From Suillus spraguei (taxonomy: Eukaryota > Basidiomycota > Agaricomycetes > Boletales > Suillaceae): a DNA stretch of 64,000 nucleotides. The translations under genes were made by a program, and so were the position numbers. The stretch covers positions 1-64,000 of the forward strand of contig JABCPU010000300.1 of assembly GCA_016800925.1 (NCBI GenBank), read 5' to 3'. The notes under the pieces were generated by a model that saw nothing but the letters and a program-made list of their open reading frames with translations, had not been told where the DNA came from and did no database searches. This document shows positions 1 to 12,179 of the stretch, in pieces. Numbering within the stretch: position 1 is the stretch's first letter; every line of letters starts with the position of its first letter.

Positions 1-296
1 TTATCAAGTCATTGGACCCTTCACTGATATTCCTACTGTTATTTATGTTAACGATGAGTCGAGATTTCTCCGTGCTATCGTCTTTTCTGCATGACTGCAT
101 TGTGCTGCGTTTTTTTCCAATCATAATGGGGTCACCGTGGAGTTGACATCTGGTCCTGCGCGCATTCCTACTATCGACAGTTGGTATAATTCTTAACAGA
201 CATTTCGACCGGTCTATCTAGCCTGAAGTATATTCCCACTGTCTTTTCTCCTTCTGCCGCATCCCATATGGCTTTGAGACAGCATGACAATCATGT

Positions 297-700
297 ATGG
301 TCTCATTACGACGATCAATATTATCACGACGGCTTGCAAACTCTGTCCGTATCTGTACTGACCCTTGTTGCCCCCGTTGTGTGCAGAAGATTCGTACGAA
401 GACTGCTGCTCTATGGAAAGCCAGACCACCGTGCTCTACTTCCAAGGCTTCCACTTCTCAGAACCTTCCTAGTAAGGTAAGTGCTTGCATTGGTTTCCGA
501 ACACCCTGTGCTAATGTGTCATGTAGATTTATTCCCGCTACCATAAGGGAGTGGGTTATATCGTGTTTTACCACTGGGACATCATTCAAATCGATTGTCT
601 TCCTGCGTCTGTTGCTCTTGTCCTTGAATGGTATTCTTCTCTCGTCTTCTTCGATTGCTCGTTCGCTCAGCCATTTGGGCCCAAGTTCGCGTTTCGCTGA
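297..700 (+). CDS. doubtful short two-exon hypothetical gene (about 117 aa)
   Basis: I do not recognise this protein. An ATG-started reading frame runs 297-476, meets a good GTAAGT donor at 477 and an acceptor ending ATGTAG at 526 (50-nt intron), and continues in frame at 527-700 to TGA. The second exon reads as sensible protein (motif YSRYHKGVGYIVFYHWD), which is the main reason to list it. The first exon has a Cys-rich patch (CTDPCCPRC). There is no neighbour that explains it, and it could equally be a decayed transposon gene or a chance frame. Nothing else between 701 and 1140 looks coding. Confidence 0.25.
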
Positions 701-1139
701 AATCCCCATGGCCTCAGTGATTTATTGCCGTGCTCTCACTACCGATGTCGAGTTCGAGGTCGCGTGAGGTCTCGATGTTATGTTTGGGATGAACTGCATT
801 GCTGCGTGACCACCGTTTTGTGGGAAGATGAGACTCCCGTCTCCAATCCTCCATGTCTGGCCTTCAAGGTGGTGACAGTGTTTCACTGTCCTCGTTTTCT
901 AGTATCTGCTCATTTCCTTCTGTGTTTCCAGAAACTCCGTGTATACTTAGTGGTAATGTCAATCACATTGAACTTGCTGCTAATGATGGTGAATTAGAAT
1001 TATCTTAGTCTTCGTCCCTCGTCGGGGCAATTCTATTGTCTCGTAGACGTTCAGACTCGAACTTTACTGTCCATGTCATCTTTTCGGGCAGTGTCAATCA
1101 GGGGCCCCATAGGTTTTCAACTTAGGATGAGTCGTCAAG

Positions 1140-1850
1140 TGGGAGTTAAAGACTTTAGCCTGGCTAGTGTGACAGAATCGAAATCTGTTTCTCTTGGACT
1201 ACGCAGGTTCGAAACCTGCTGAACTATAGTTTTTTTCTATCAGAACGCACTTTGACATTCATTCATGGACGGTTTCTTCAGAAGTTCACCGCAACTGGTC
1301 TTAGTCAGGTGGTTGCCACAACAGAATCAAAATCTGTTTCTCTTTGGTTTGAAACCTGCCGACGACAAGGTTTTTTTCTATTGAAATACACCTTGACATT
1401 CACTCATGGATAGCTTTTTAGAAGTTCATCGTAACTGGTCTTAGCTAGGCGTTGCCACAACATAATCAAAATCTGTAGAACACACTTTGATGTTCACTCG
1501 TGGACGGTTCTTTGAAAGTTCACCGTAGCTGGTGTTAGCCTGGTGGTTGCCACGACAGAATTAAAATCTGTTTCTCTTGGATTGTGCAGGTTCGAAACCT
1601 GACGACGACAAGGTTTTTTCTATCGAAACATACCTTGATATTCACTCGTGATGGTTTCTTTGGCAGTTCATTGTAACTAGCCTTAGCCTGATGGTTATCA
1701 CAACAGAATCAAAATCTGTTTCTCTTTCCTGTGTAGGTTCAAAACCTGCTGATGACAGCGATTTTTTTTATCGGAACACACTTGACATCCACTCATGGAT
1801 GGTTTCCTTAGAGGTCCATCTTAAATGGTCTTAGCCCCTGTGCAAATTGT
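1140..1850 (+). repeat. tandem array of tRNA-Ser/Leu-like units (about 148-bp period)
   Basis: Five units are visible, with anticodon-arm equivalents starting near 1172, 1321, 1460, 1555 and 1703, plus a partial sixth near 1790-1840. Each has a 5-bp stem (ACAGA/TCTGT) around a 7-nt loop with T at the position-33 equivalent. The loop triplet at the anticodon position is CGA in unit 1, CAA in units 2, 3 and 5, and TAA in unit 4. Four units carry a T-arm-like stem with a B-box (GGTTCGAAACC or close) and a T-run of 6-8 nt after it, as expected for Pol III termination. Unit 3 lacks the T-arm. An A-box-like stretch (TTAGCCTGGTGG or variants) lies upstream of the loop in several units. Acceptor stems pair poorly, so these look like decayed tRNA copies or a tRNA-derived SINE-like tandem repeat, not working tRNA genes. 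Confidence 0.7.
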
Positions 1851-2741
1851 TGATGCAACATTGATATTTACTCCATGGCGAGTCATCATTCTTGTCTTCG
1901 GGTGAGCTGCTCCACATATAAGTTTTTTCTTTGTTTACTGAAATCCTCTATCTACATCGTCCCGCTGGCGTTTCCAATGGCCTTTAATGTGCATTGGAAC
2001 TAGAAACCAGTATGTAACTAAGTATTAAAATATGTAGGTAATCCATTCATCGTCACGCGGCTGCCTTGAGCACTATCAGGAAGATTTGTTCCAAATCATT
2101 CGCGATAACTCCATTCCTGGAATTTCACGGTCATTATTTCGATGTTCACAGGCGGACTTGTGCAAGTCTTTGATGTCTAAACGTCCAGGTATTCATCTTT
2201 CATTGTATTTCTCTTCCAGGACATCCATTTCCTGACGAACACCGACTTTGGAAAATTATTCCAAGTCGAGAACTGTCTATGATAGGTAAAGTCTCTGTAG
2301 GGTCCCCTTGACTTCATCTTCACATGTTTTGTGCTGACCGTGCTTGACACTTGCGGGCATATCTCATATCTCATAGAGAAGGACTAGCGGTTCGAGGGCT
2401 GAACGCTGCAGGACTCAAGTGCGTGGAAGAAGGGGCAGTAATGATAGACATTACTTGTGGCGTTCCCTCCAAATAAACAGTCGTTGGTTCTAAATTTTGA
2501 GAGTAGTGGAGAAGCCAAAGGTGCAAAGAACTTGAATCCAGTCCTACAATAAGTCGAACGTGCTCCCGTTGCCTCGAGGCACCTTTTCTGTGACGAAAAG
2601 CATACTCCAAACACCAGAAAAATAAACCAAGTCCAAAAGGGCTGTTCCAAGAGTACAAGATAACACAACAAGAGATATCAAGTATTTATCAACGACATAA
2701 ATTTGAACTAGAGACCAGAATGAAAGCATTGCGAGATAGAA
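1851..2741. other. intergenic, no gene recognised
   Basis: This is the stretch between the tRNA-like array and the 3' end of the first CHAT gene. Only short ORFs lacking recognisable motifs or consistent splice signals are seen. It presumably contains the 3' UTR of the minus-strand CHAT gene that ends at 2742. Confidence 0.5.
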
Positions 2742-5700
2742 CTACACACCGATATGAACAAAAACCATCCTCTGCTCAAGCGGCACTTCCTTCTTCACAG
2801 CGTGCGTAGCACGGTTGAGCGCCCAAGCCGCCTTCGTACAGTCCATGACACCGTCCTTCAAATCTTGGAACATATTCTCATAGAAAGCTTTGACGATGTG
2901 TTTTGCAACAGAATCGTCGACCTCCCACAGAGTCCCAATGACGCTCTTGAACCCCGAAAACTGGAGACCAGCTGCGAGGTGAATAACTTCGTCGGGAGTC
3001 TCCTCATCGCCGACGGCGGTATGACATGCGGATAAGAATGCGAACTCAGCATGCGGAATGTCTCTCTCCATGATATCGAGCAGCGTAAGATGTTCATCTC
3101 TCATGACGAAGTGCGAGTTATAAGGCTGCGTACGGTCCTGCTTGCCATGACAAGCGAGGTGCACCCAGGTGTTCTGCTCCAAAGCGTTCAGTGCACCTGT
3201 TCGAGTGGCTGCATCACCGGAAATAGTGCTGCGGTTGGCAGTCGCCGGAACGAGCTTATAGACAAGCTCGAGCTCACTGTCGACAGCCAAGAGCGCCTTG
3301 CCTTTCCCTTCACCCGGTTGACCCTGTCCGATCGCCACAACGGACGGAGGTACACGCTTCTTCATAAACTGTCTAGACCTCACCAAAGCTGAAAGTGTCG
3401 GCGTGTAAGAGCAGATATAGAGATCCTCCAGGCATGGCTCCTTAGAGCGATCTGGGTTCGTTTTAAACGGGTGAGCTGCGTGTAGAGGAATGGACATGAA
3501 AGCCGCAGTGGGACATAGCCAGATTCGAGAGTAGCGCTTTAGTTTGAGGACGTGCTTGAGTTTGTCGACGATGTGTGCCATGATCTGATCCCATATCATC
3601 CGCGAGAGTACTATCAGATCCGTCCTCGACTCGGCTTGGCTCATGCGAGATGCTTCTCGTATTGCCCTGGTGAAGCGATCCTTGAGAGTGTTCAGATCTG
3701 CGAGAGTGATAGACAAGGAAACATTATGAGGATCTCCTGATGTCGGAACGATGATGGCGCTGCACGAGTATTGACTCGCAATGAGGATGATCACTGGGCC
3801 ATGGCGTGCTGCCGCTTGCAGGTCTTCATACAAAGGTGGAAGCAGGAACCGCGAGAACGCCCGAAGATTACGTATCTGAGTTACCACAGCTTCCCATTGC
3901 CTTGTAAGTCTCCTATACTCCGTTGCCGCCAGATCAGCAGCAGCTCTGTCGGTGATAGTTGCAGAACTCTGGGCGGCATTAGAGACGAGTTTGCTCAGCT
4001 CCAAATAATCATGGGCCAGTGTTGGATTTACTGACTCGAGGTCTTCAACTGGAGTCTTGAGTCGAGATGCTAGAGACCATTGCTGGCCACGACCCTGCTC
4101 CACAAATTCAACTGCTTGTGAGAGATTGTCACTACGTATGGCGCATGAGGCTGCATCCACAGGCAACCTTGAGATATCACGAAATGCCGCAGCAGCTTCG
4201 CGGCGTGAAATTGGCGATGATCGTGTTGCTAAATGAGCATCCAGAAGCTCGAAAAATGTTGTGTATGCCTCCGGTGCGGATTCATGACCATACTGCTCTG
4301 TTACAACAGTCCAATCGTGTGCCTCCATGATGCGTTCTGGATATCCTTTAGTGCGGTGCCGCGATGCCAGTCTAAAGTTCTCTATAGCAAATGATAAATC
4401 AGCAGGCTCGTGTAGAATCCGGTAACGAGACAGATAGGCCTCCTGCAGCCGTATGTAACTGAAATACCTGCTTGGATGCAGTAAAGACAGACCCGCTAAT
4501 GATTCTTGGCAAAGAGTGATGGCCTCCTCGACATCTTCATTCTCCTGAGTGTGCGTGAAACGAGAGCAGAGTGCCGAGCTCAAATTGTGAAGAGTTTTAT
4601 GGCGCTCTGGATCATCAAGCCGCTTTAACCGAAGGGATTCGCGATGGCAATCAATGGCCTCATTAATATCTCCACTGACATCTGATTGGTCATATCTGAT
4701 GTTTAGCGCGTGGGCAAGGCTGTTGAGCGTCTTGTCACGATATGGATGCTCAGGTGGACGCAACGTCAGTGCCTCGCGAAGAATACTGACAGCTTGAGTG
4801 ATATCATCAATATCGCCGTGTTTCTCGAAACGAGCGATGAGAATGCCCCCTAGGTTGTGCAATGAGATATCACGATATTCATGCCCAACAGGGCACAGCA
4901 CTTCCTCATACAAAGAGATGGCCTCATCGAGGTCATCAGCTTTGCCATGGTGATCGAAGCGGAACACGAGTGAGGTGGCCAAGTTGTTCAGGTAGTCATC
5001 ACGGCCATCATGTCCCTCGGGACACAGAGACACAGCTTCACGACCGAGTTGTATGCTCATGTCAATATCATCGATGTTACCGTGCTGTTCAAAGCGTGAG
5101 CTGAGAGCCCATGAAAGTTTGTCAAGCGCTCTTGGACGGAGTTGATGGCCCAGAGGACAGAGCTCGAGGACGACTCTTCGGAGGTGGATGCCTTCATCGG
5201 ATGCATCAATTGGAAGATAGTTGCATCTGCGGATCACACAATCGACACCATTTTCCCCTGCCGCGATGCTATGACGGTAGGTGCCCTCTGGACGGAGTAG
5301 TTCGTGATAGAGTTGGGTAATTTCGCGGATGTCGCTGGCGGTACCTTTCCTGCGGTGGCGCCAAGTCAGGGCCTTGGTGAGATTATGTAGAGATAAGGCA
5401 TGATCAGGATGGCACTGCGGACGTAATGCAAAGGCGTCGCGGAAGAGGGAAATAGTGGTATCAATGTCTTGAACATGGTTGCTGATATAGCCTATAAGGC
5501 GGGCCCACGCGAGGTTGGTGAGAGCTGTTGCACGGTCTAGATGTCCGACCCGACACTGGTCCAGAACCAACTGAAGACGTTGCATAGCGTGCTTCAGCTG
5601 AGAGACTGTGTTGCTCGTCACGTATTTTGCAAGATGTGCATGGCCCGCATCTGTATCTCGAGCAATCTTGCATTCTACCAGGGACTGCAGTCGGTATTCT

Positions 5701-6325
5701 GTCAGTAAAAGCTAACAGGACAGAAACCAGCGTGACTCACGCCAGACAGTGCGCCGTTCTGATTGTCGCAAGCATTTACAACAGTGGTCTTTAGTGTGAG
5801 GGAAGGGTGGATACCGCGCACAGGTGGGAAGTATAGAGCTATGAGATGTTGGTATATGTGCACGAATGAGGAGCAAATCACTCACTGAATGGCTCATCTC
5901 CATGATTGAGTAGGTTATCCCATGATATTTGAAGTTTGCCGATGATCTCTCCACTGCCTAGCCTTCGACCAAGCTCATAGGATGCCCTGATCTCTAGTGA
6001 GAACGCAGATGAGGCGTGCAATGATCTATGAACCGAAGATCAGTTCTCGCGTCGAGTCAGAAAGTCTCCTTGGATTTTACAGGGTCACAGTATCTCCCCA
6101 CACTGCGGATTCTTCGAATGACAGGACTTTGACAGAGGATTTCCAGCGTCGCCAGGAGTCGACATTGATGGACACGCAAATGCCAGCGGAAATGCGACCT
6201 GAGGGGACTTTGAGATTTTGACCGCTGATGACTGTAGAAAGAGTTCATGAAAGAGATAGGAAGGTAAGATCACGGAGGGACTCACATTCAAGTCTAATAT
6301 ATCGGCGTCTTGAGTGACAAGGCAT
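2742..6325 (-). CDS. C2-like/TPR/CHAT-domain protein, copy 1 (five exons, about 1123 aa)
   Basis: CHAT is a caspase-fold peptidase domain; fungal TPR-CHAT proteins are of unknown or presumed cell-death/regulatory function. My model on the minus strand is exons 6325-6286, 6231-6081, 6025-5886, 5838-5741 and 5684-2742, with introns of 54, 55, 47 and 56 nt, all GT-AG and in phase. Residues 1-143 form a C2-like beta-rich domain (GRISAGICVSINVDSW, VWGDTVTL, IIGKLQISWDNLL). Residues about 200-560 are repeats of the form LNNLA..L..RF..HG..DD...A I.L..EAL.L, each about 47 aa, so TPR-like. The C-terminus has the CHAT dyad: HLACHG (His about 989) and FLSACHTA (Cys about 1030), followed by GTLWEVDD. The start ATG gives MPCHSRRRYIRLE, shared with copy 2. 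No frame break is seen, so it is probably functional. Confidence 0.85.
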
Positions 6326-8020
6326 AATGCTGGAATGAGTAAAATGATGAGGATCGAAGACGGGCCGACTTAGTGGCAGATGGAATGAATAGGAGGGGTA
6401 CTCTAAGGGATATTGGGACTGTGGATGGAGTTCGGCTGAGGGAAAGGTTGAGGGTTCGGGCCGCCGTGCTGCACGCATATTTCCACGTTGTCGTCGAAGG
6501 GCTGTTCATGATATTTTAAGAACCAAGCGCTCTAAATTAGAGGAAGAATCTGCGCTCGAGTAGACAAAGTCATTCAGCTAAAATTGCGCAGTAAGGTCGA
6601 AGGGGACATATGTTGCGTCGATTGCAGTTCCTGGTCGAGTTGTACCACTCAGTTAGCACACAAAGGAGAAATGTAGAATGGTGTGTATTTCCGATTACAA
6701 GTCGAATTCTATAGGACTGGTCTGTCGGTGCCAGTACCAGGCACGGATTGCGCAATGCGAGAGCATAAGATAGAAATTCAGAAGGTTCAGACTTCGGCCT
6801 GATGACTCATCAACTTAGAAAGTCATGATACCACCGATCGATCTCGATCATCCTTTGGTCTCAAGAGCGTGAAAGACGTCGAGGTCCCAAGTCCTTCAAC
6901 ATCCCGCAGGCATCTGCTTGGTCATGGTACCATCTAAGTTTAGATCTATAGTATGGGTTGATGATGCGAATCCTCCGCATAGTACGTCTACATTTCTCGT
7001 GGTTCGTGTTTTAACGGATTGAGCTTCATTAGTAACTGAGCTACCAACAACATCTTGATTCGGAAGAGAAAGAGATCGACGAACACACAATTCACCTTTC
7101 GTCGCATTTTAGTCCTTCCATGTTGAGATGACCTTCGACTAGTTTCGTGTTTTGAATTGAACGGTTTGCTTTAGACACCAGAAAATCAAATCTACTTCAC
7201 GTCGGTGAGAATTCCAATTCCTGGGGCCCACTTCCGCAACTTGCGGCTGGAATGGCTAGCATACGCACGTGCCCTTGCGCTCCATGTATCTCCTTGGCGA
7301 ATCTCACAATATGCAGGTCACACTAACTGCTTCGAATCTATCCGTCCGGAATACCGACAGCCATTCCTGCACGCTCACCAACCACAATGTGCGCCAGAAA
7401 GCCTGACTACAACGATGGCCCATCAGTGAATGCGTCCATCGCAGAGATAAATCACAACGTTAACGGGAGGTGGGCTTGACGAGGAGGTACCGGGAGATTG
7501 CTGAACCATTCACAAGTAGGTATTAAATTATGAGTGTCTCACTATAGGAGATGAATATTCAATGCCACCATGTACCAAGTGCACGTCTCATTGGCAGATT
7601 GGTATTAATGTCGAAGCGGATAGTGTGCAGATGCGCCATTATTAACTGTAAGCAGCCACCTAGGATTAATGAAACTACCGACTTCAACAGATGCGCATGT
7701 CTGCACAGATGAATCGGACGAGCCCTACTGCTAACGGGGCATTGATCACATTAATGGTGATCAGTCAGGGTTGCATGATGCAGAAGGACTTGAACACCTG
7801 GAAGGACGGATGTCATAAGGCGCAAGTTTTTTGACTGGGCCAAATGAGTCGAATATACAAGAACTTGGGTGAACATTATAGTCGATGAAAAACACGACAG
7901 CGTATACGAAAATAAGTACAATAATATAGCAGGGTCATTTTTACAACAGGATATCATGAAAGACGATCGCAGATCAGTAGCTTGTAAATATGTATCATAT
8001 GACAGCAATATGACGCAGAA
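6326..8020. other. spacer between the two CHAT copies
   Basis: Positions 6326-6500 are similar to the sequence upstream of copy 2 (about 11614-11790), for example a shared TGGACTGTGGATGGAGTTCG-type stretch, so the promoter was part of the duplicated unit. The rest, about 6500-8020, holds only short ORFs without recognisable motifs. I see no RNA gene or transposon ends in it. Confidence 0.5.
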
Positions 8021-11000
8021 CTACACACCAATGTGAATAAAAACCATCCTCTGCTCAAGCGGCACTTCCTTCTTCACAGCGTGCGTAGCACGGTTGAGCG
8101 CCCAGGCCGCCTTCGTACAGTCCATCATACCATCCTTCAAATCTTTGAACATATGCTCATAGAAAGCTTTGACGACGTGTTTTGCAACAGAATCGTCGAC
8201 CTCCCACAACGTCCCGATGACGCTCTTGAACCCCGAAAAACTGGAGACCAGCTGCGAGGTGAATAACTTCGTCGGGAGTCTCCTCATCGCCGACGGCAGT
8301 ATGACAAGCGGATAAGAACGCGAACTCGGCGTGCGGAATGTCTCTCTCCATAATGTCGAGCAGCGTAAGATGTTCGTCTCTCATGACGAAGTGCGAGTTA
8401 TAAGGCTGCGTACGGTCCTGCTTGCCATGACAAGCGAGGTGCACCCAGGTGTTCTGCTCCAAAGCGTTCAGTGCACCTGCTCGAGTGGCTGCATCACCGG
8501 AAATAGTGCTGCGGTTGGTAGTCGCCGGAACGAGCTTATAGACAAGCTCGAGCTCGCTGTCAACAGCCAAGAGTGCCTTGCCTTTCCCTTCACCTGGTTG
8601 TCCCTGTCCGATCGCCACGAAGGACGGAGTTACACGCTTCTTCATCAACTGTCTAGACCTGACCAAAGCTGAAAGTGTCGGCGTGTAAGAGCAGATGTAG
8701 AGATCTTCGAGGCATGGCTCCTTAGAGCGATCTGGGTTCGTTTTAAAGGGGTGAGCTGCGTGAAGAGGAATGGATGTGAAGGCTGCGGTCGGACACAGCC
8801 AGATTCGAGAGTAGCGCTTTAGTTTGAGGACGTGCTTGAGTTCGTCGACGATGGGTGACATGATCTGATCCCATATTATCCGCGAGAGTACTATCAGATC
8901 CGTCCTCGACTCGGCTTGGCTCATGCGAGATGCTTCTCGTATTGCCCTGGTGAAACGATCCTTGAGAGCCTTCAGATCTGCGAGAGTAACAGACAAGGGA
9001 ACATCAAGGGGGTCTCCTGATGTCGGAACGATGATAGCGCTGCACGAGTATTCACTCGCAATGAGGATAATGACCGGACCATGGCGTGCTGCCGCTTGCA
9101 GGTCTTCGTACAAAGGTGGGAGCAAGAACCGTGAGAACGCTCGAAGATCACGTATCTCAGCTACCGCAACTTCCCATTCCTTTGTAACTCTCCTATACTC
9201 TATTGCTGCTTGATCATCAGCAGCTCTGTCACCAATGGTCGCAGAACCCTGGGCGGCATTTGAAACACGCCTGCTCAACTCCGAATAATTTTGCGCCAGT
9301 ATCGGATATGCTAACTCAAGGTCTTCGACTGGTGTCTTGAGTCGAGATGCCAGCGACCATTGCTGGCCACGGCCCTGTTCTATCAGTTCGACCGCGCGTG
9401 GAATATTGGCATAATATATGGCACATGATGCTGCATCTACAGGTAGTGATCTTGCATAATAGAAGGCAGCGGCAGCTTCGCGCCGCGAAGTTGGCGATGA
9501 TCGTGTTGCCAAATGAGCATCCAGAAGCTCGAAAAATATCGAGTATGCCTCCAGTGCGGATTCATGGTCATACTCCTCTGCTGCATCGGTCCAATGATAT
9601 GCCTGAATGATGCGATCTGGGAATCCTTGAGTGGGGTGCCGCGATGCCAGTCTAAAGTTCTCTATAGCAAGTGATAAATCAGCAGGGTCGTGTAGAATCC
9701 GATAACGAGCCAAATAGGCCTCATTCAGCCACGTGTAGCTGAAATACCTGTCCGGGTGCAGTGAAGACAGAGCCACCAATGATTCTTGGCAAAGAGTAAT
9801 AGCCTCCTCGACATCTTCATTCTCCTGAGTGTGTGTGAAACGAGAGCAGAGTGCCGAGCTCAAATTGTGAAGAGTCGCATGGCGCTCTGGATCATCAAGC
9901 CGCGTTAAGCGAAGGGATTCGCGATAGTAATCAACGGCCTCATTAATATCCCCACTGACATCTGATCGGTCATATCTCTTTTGTAGCGCGAGGGCAAGGT
10001 CGTTAAGCGTCTTGTCACGATATGGATGCTCAGGTGGACGCAACGTCAGTGCCTCGCGAAGGATGCTGACAGCTTGAGTGATATCATCAATATCGCCGTG
10101 TTTCTCGAAACGGGTGATGAGAATGCCCCCTAGGTTGTGCAATGAGATATCACGATATTCATGCCCAACAGGGCGCAGGCACAGCGCTTCCTCATACAAA
10201 GAGATGGCCTCATCGAGGTCATCAGGTTTGCCATGGTGATAAAAGCGGAACTTGAGTGAGAGGGCCAAGTTGTTCAGGTAGTCATCACGGCCATCATGTC
10301 CCTCGGGACACAGAGACATAGCTTCACGACGGAGTTGTATGCTCGTGTCAATATCATCGATGTTACCGTGCTGTTCAAAGCGTGAGCGAAGAGCCCATGA
10401 AAGTTTGTCAAGCGCTCTTGGACGGAGTTGATGGCCCAGAGGACAGAGCTCGAGGACGACTCTTCGGAGGTGGATGCCTTCATCCGATGCATCGATTGGA
10501 AGATCGTTGCATCTGCGGATCACACAATCGACACCATTTTCCCCTGCCGCGATGCTATGAAGGTAGCTGCCCTCTGGACGGAGTAATTCGTGATAGAGTT
10601 GGGTAATTTCGCGGATGTCGCTAGCAATACCTTTCCTGCGGTGGCGCCAAGTCAGGGCATTGGTGAGATTATGTAGAGATAAGGCATGATCAGGATGGCA
10701 CTGCGGACGTAATGCAAAGGCGTCGCGGAAGAGGGAAATATTGGTATCAATGTCTTGAACATGGTTGTTGATATAGCCTACAAGGCGGGCCCCCGCGAGG
10801 TTGGTGAGAGCTGTTGCACGGTCTAGATGTCCGACCCGACACTGGTCCAGAACCAACTGAAAACGCTGCATGGCGTGCTTCAGCTGAGAGACTGTGTTGC
10901 TCGTCATGTATTTTGCAAGATGTGCATGGCCCGCATCTGTATCTTGAGCAATCTTGCATTCTACGAGAGACTGCAGTCGGTACTCTGTCAGCAAAAGCTA

Positions 11001-11613
11001 ACAGGACAGAAACCAGCGTGACTCACGCCAGACAGTACGCCGTTCTGATTGTCGCAAGCGTTTACAACAGTGGTCTTCAGTGTGAGTGAAGGGTGGATGC
11101 CGTGCACAGGTGGGAAGTATAGAGCTATGAGATGTTAGTATATGTGCACAAATGAGGAGCAAGTCACTCACTAAATGGCTCATCTCCATAGTCGAGTAGC
11201 TTATCCCATGATATTTGAAGTTTGCCAATGATCTCTCCACTGCCTAGCCTTCGACCAAGCTCATAGGATGCCCTAATCTCCAATGATAACGCAGGTGAGG
11301 CGTGTGATGATCTATAAACCGAATATCAGCTCTCGAATTGCGTCACATAGTTTGCATGGACTTTACATGGTCACAGTATCGCCCCACACTACGGATCCTT
11401 CGGATGATAGGACTGTGATGGTCGACTTCCAGCGTCTCCAGGAATTGACATTGATGTACAGACAAATGCCAGCGGGAATGCGTCTTGAGGGGACTTTGAT
11501 ATTCTTTCCGCTGATGACTGTAGATAGAGTGAGGATGGTAAAAGAGATAGGAATGTGATATGGACGGACTCACCTTCGAGTCTGATATATCGGCGTCTTG
11601 AGTGACCAGGCAT
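8021..11613 (-). CDS. C2-like/TPR/CHAT-domain protein, copy 2, frameshifted near the C-terminus
   Basis: This is a tandem paralogue of the 2742-6325 gene with the same five-exon structure: 11613-11574, 11517-11367, 11311-11172, 11124-11027 and 10970 onward. Exon lengths 40, 151, 140 and 98 are identical to copy 1. The C2-like and TPR regions and the CHAT dyad (HLACHG, FLSACHTA) are intact. Just after the catalytic Cys, the A-run at 8236-8240 is five bases where copy 1 has four (2957-2960). This +1 change makes the frame end at 8157 with about 25 unrelated residues; the remaining CHAT tail (GTLWEVDDSVAKH to the end at 8021) is in another frame. Either the copy has lost its last 70 residues or the homopolymer is a sequencing error. 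A young retrotransposon sits about 280 bp upstream of its start. Confidence 0.8.
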
Positions 11614-11894
11614 AATGCTGAAACGGAGTAAAATGATGAGGATTAATGATGGGCTAAGTGGTGGCCTGGCGGAATAAGTGGGAGAAGACGGAGGTAGGGA
11701 TATTGGACTGTGGATGGAGTTCGGGTAGATAGAGGAGAAGAAGTCGACCGTTCAGGTGATGCTGCCCGTATTTCCACATTGTCGGGGGCTGTTCAGCACG
11801 ATAGACGCTGGTATGATTGCACCAATCAGAATCAACCGGGAATGGCGGTAGAATCTAGGCTAAAAAAAGTCATGACTTCAGTGAAAGTGGCTCG

Positions 11895-12108
11895 TGGAAC
11901 CCTGTCCGGGGAATGACAAGGAACACTAAGCGATTCGGACGAAGTAACAGGACGAAACTGTGGATTCTTGGATCTTTTGTGCTAATGGATATGTGATGGT
12001 AGGTAGGAGACCCGAGTCTAGCTGGAACCGTACAAGAATCGTTGAATATAAGGGGATGGATCACATGACGTGTGATATCGTAAGCAAGTAGTAAGCAGTC
12101 AGCTTACA
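11895..12108 (-). repeat. 3' LTR of the chromovirus
   Basis: This is a 214-bp direct repeat of 17107-17319, differing by one T. It is bounded by the GCTCG target duplication on its outer side at 11890-11894. Confidence 0.95.
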
Positions 12109-12179
12109 CCCTCTCAACCTCTGAAACATTGCTTCCGCCTAGATAAAACGGATCTTCATACCGTCGTTCGTTTTATTCA

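Noticed and set aside
1172..1219. A functional tRNA-Ser(CGA)
   Set aside because: Anticodon and T arms are good, but the D-arm and acceptor stem do not pair properly and the unit is one of a decaying tandem series.
5712..5740. A 29-nt intron (GTGAGT...TGTTAG) in the CHAT gene
   Set aside because: Too short for a fungal intron. Using the acceptor at 5685 (CTGCAG) gives 56 nt with a TACTGAC branch site and keeps the frame, and the same works in copy 2.
8231..8245. An intron explaining the frame change in CHAT copy 2
   Set aside because: No GT-AG pair of sensible size restores the frame; the only difference from copy 1 is one extra A in a homopolymer.
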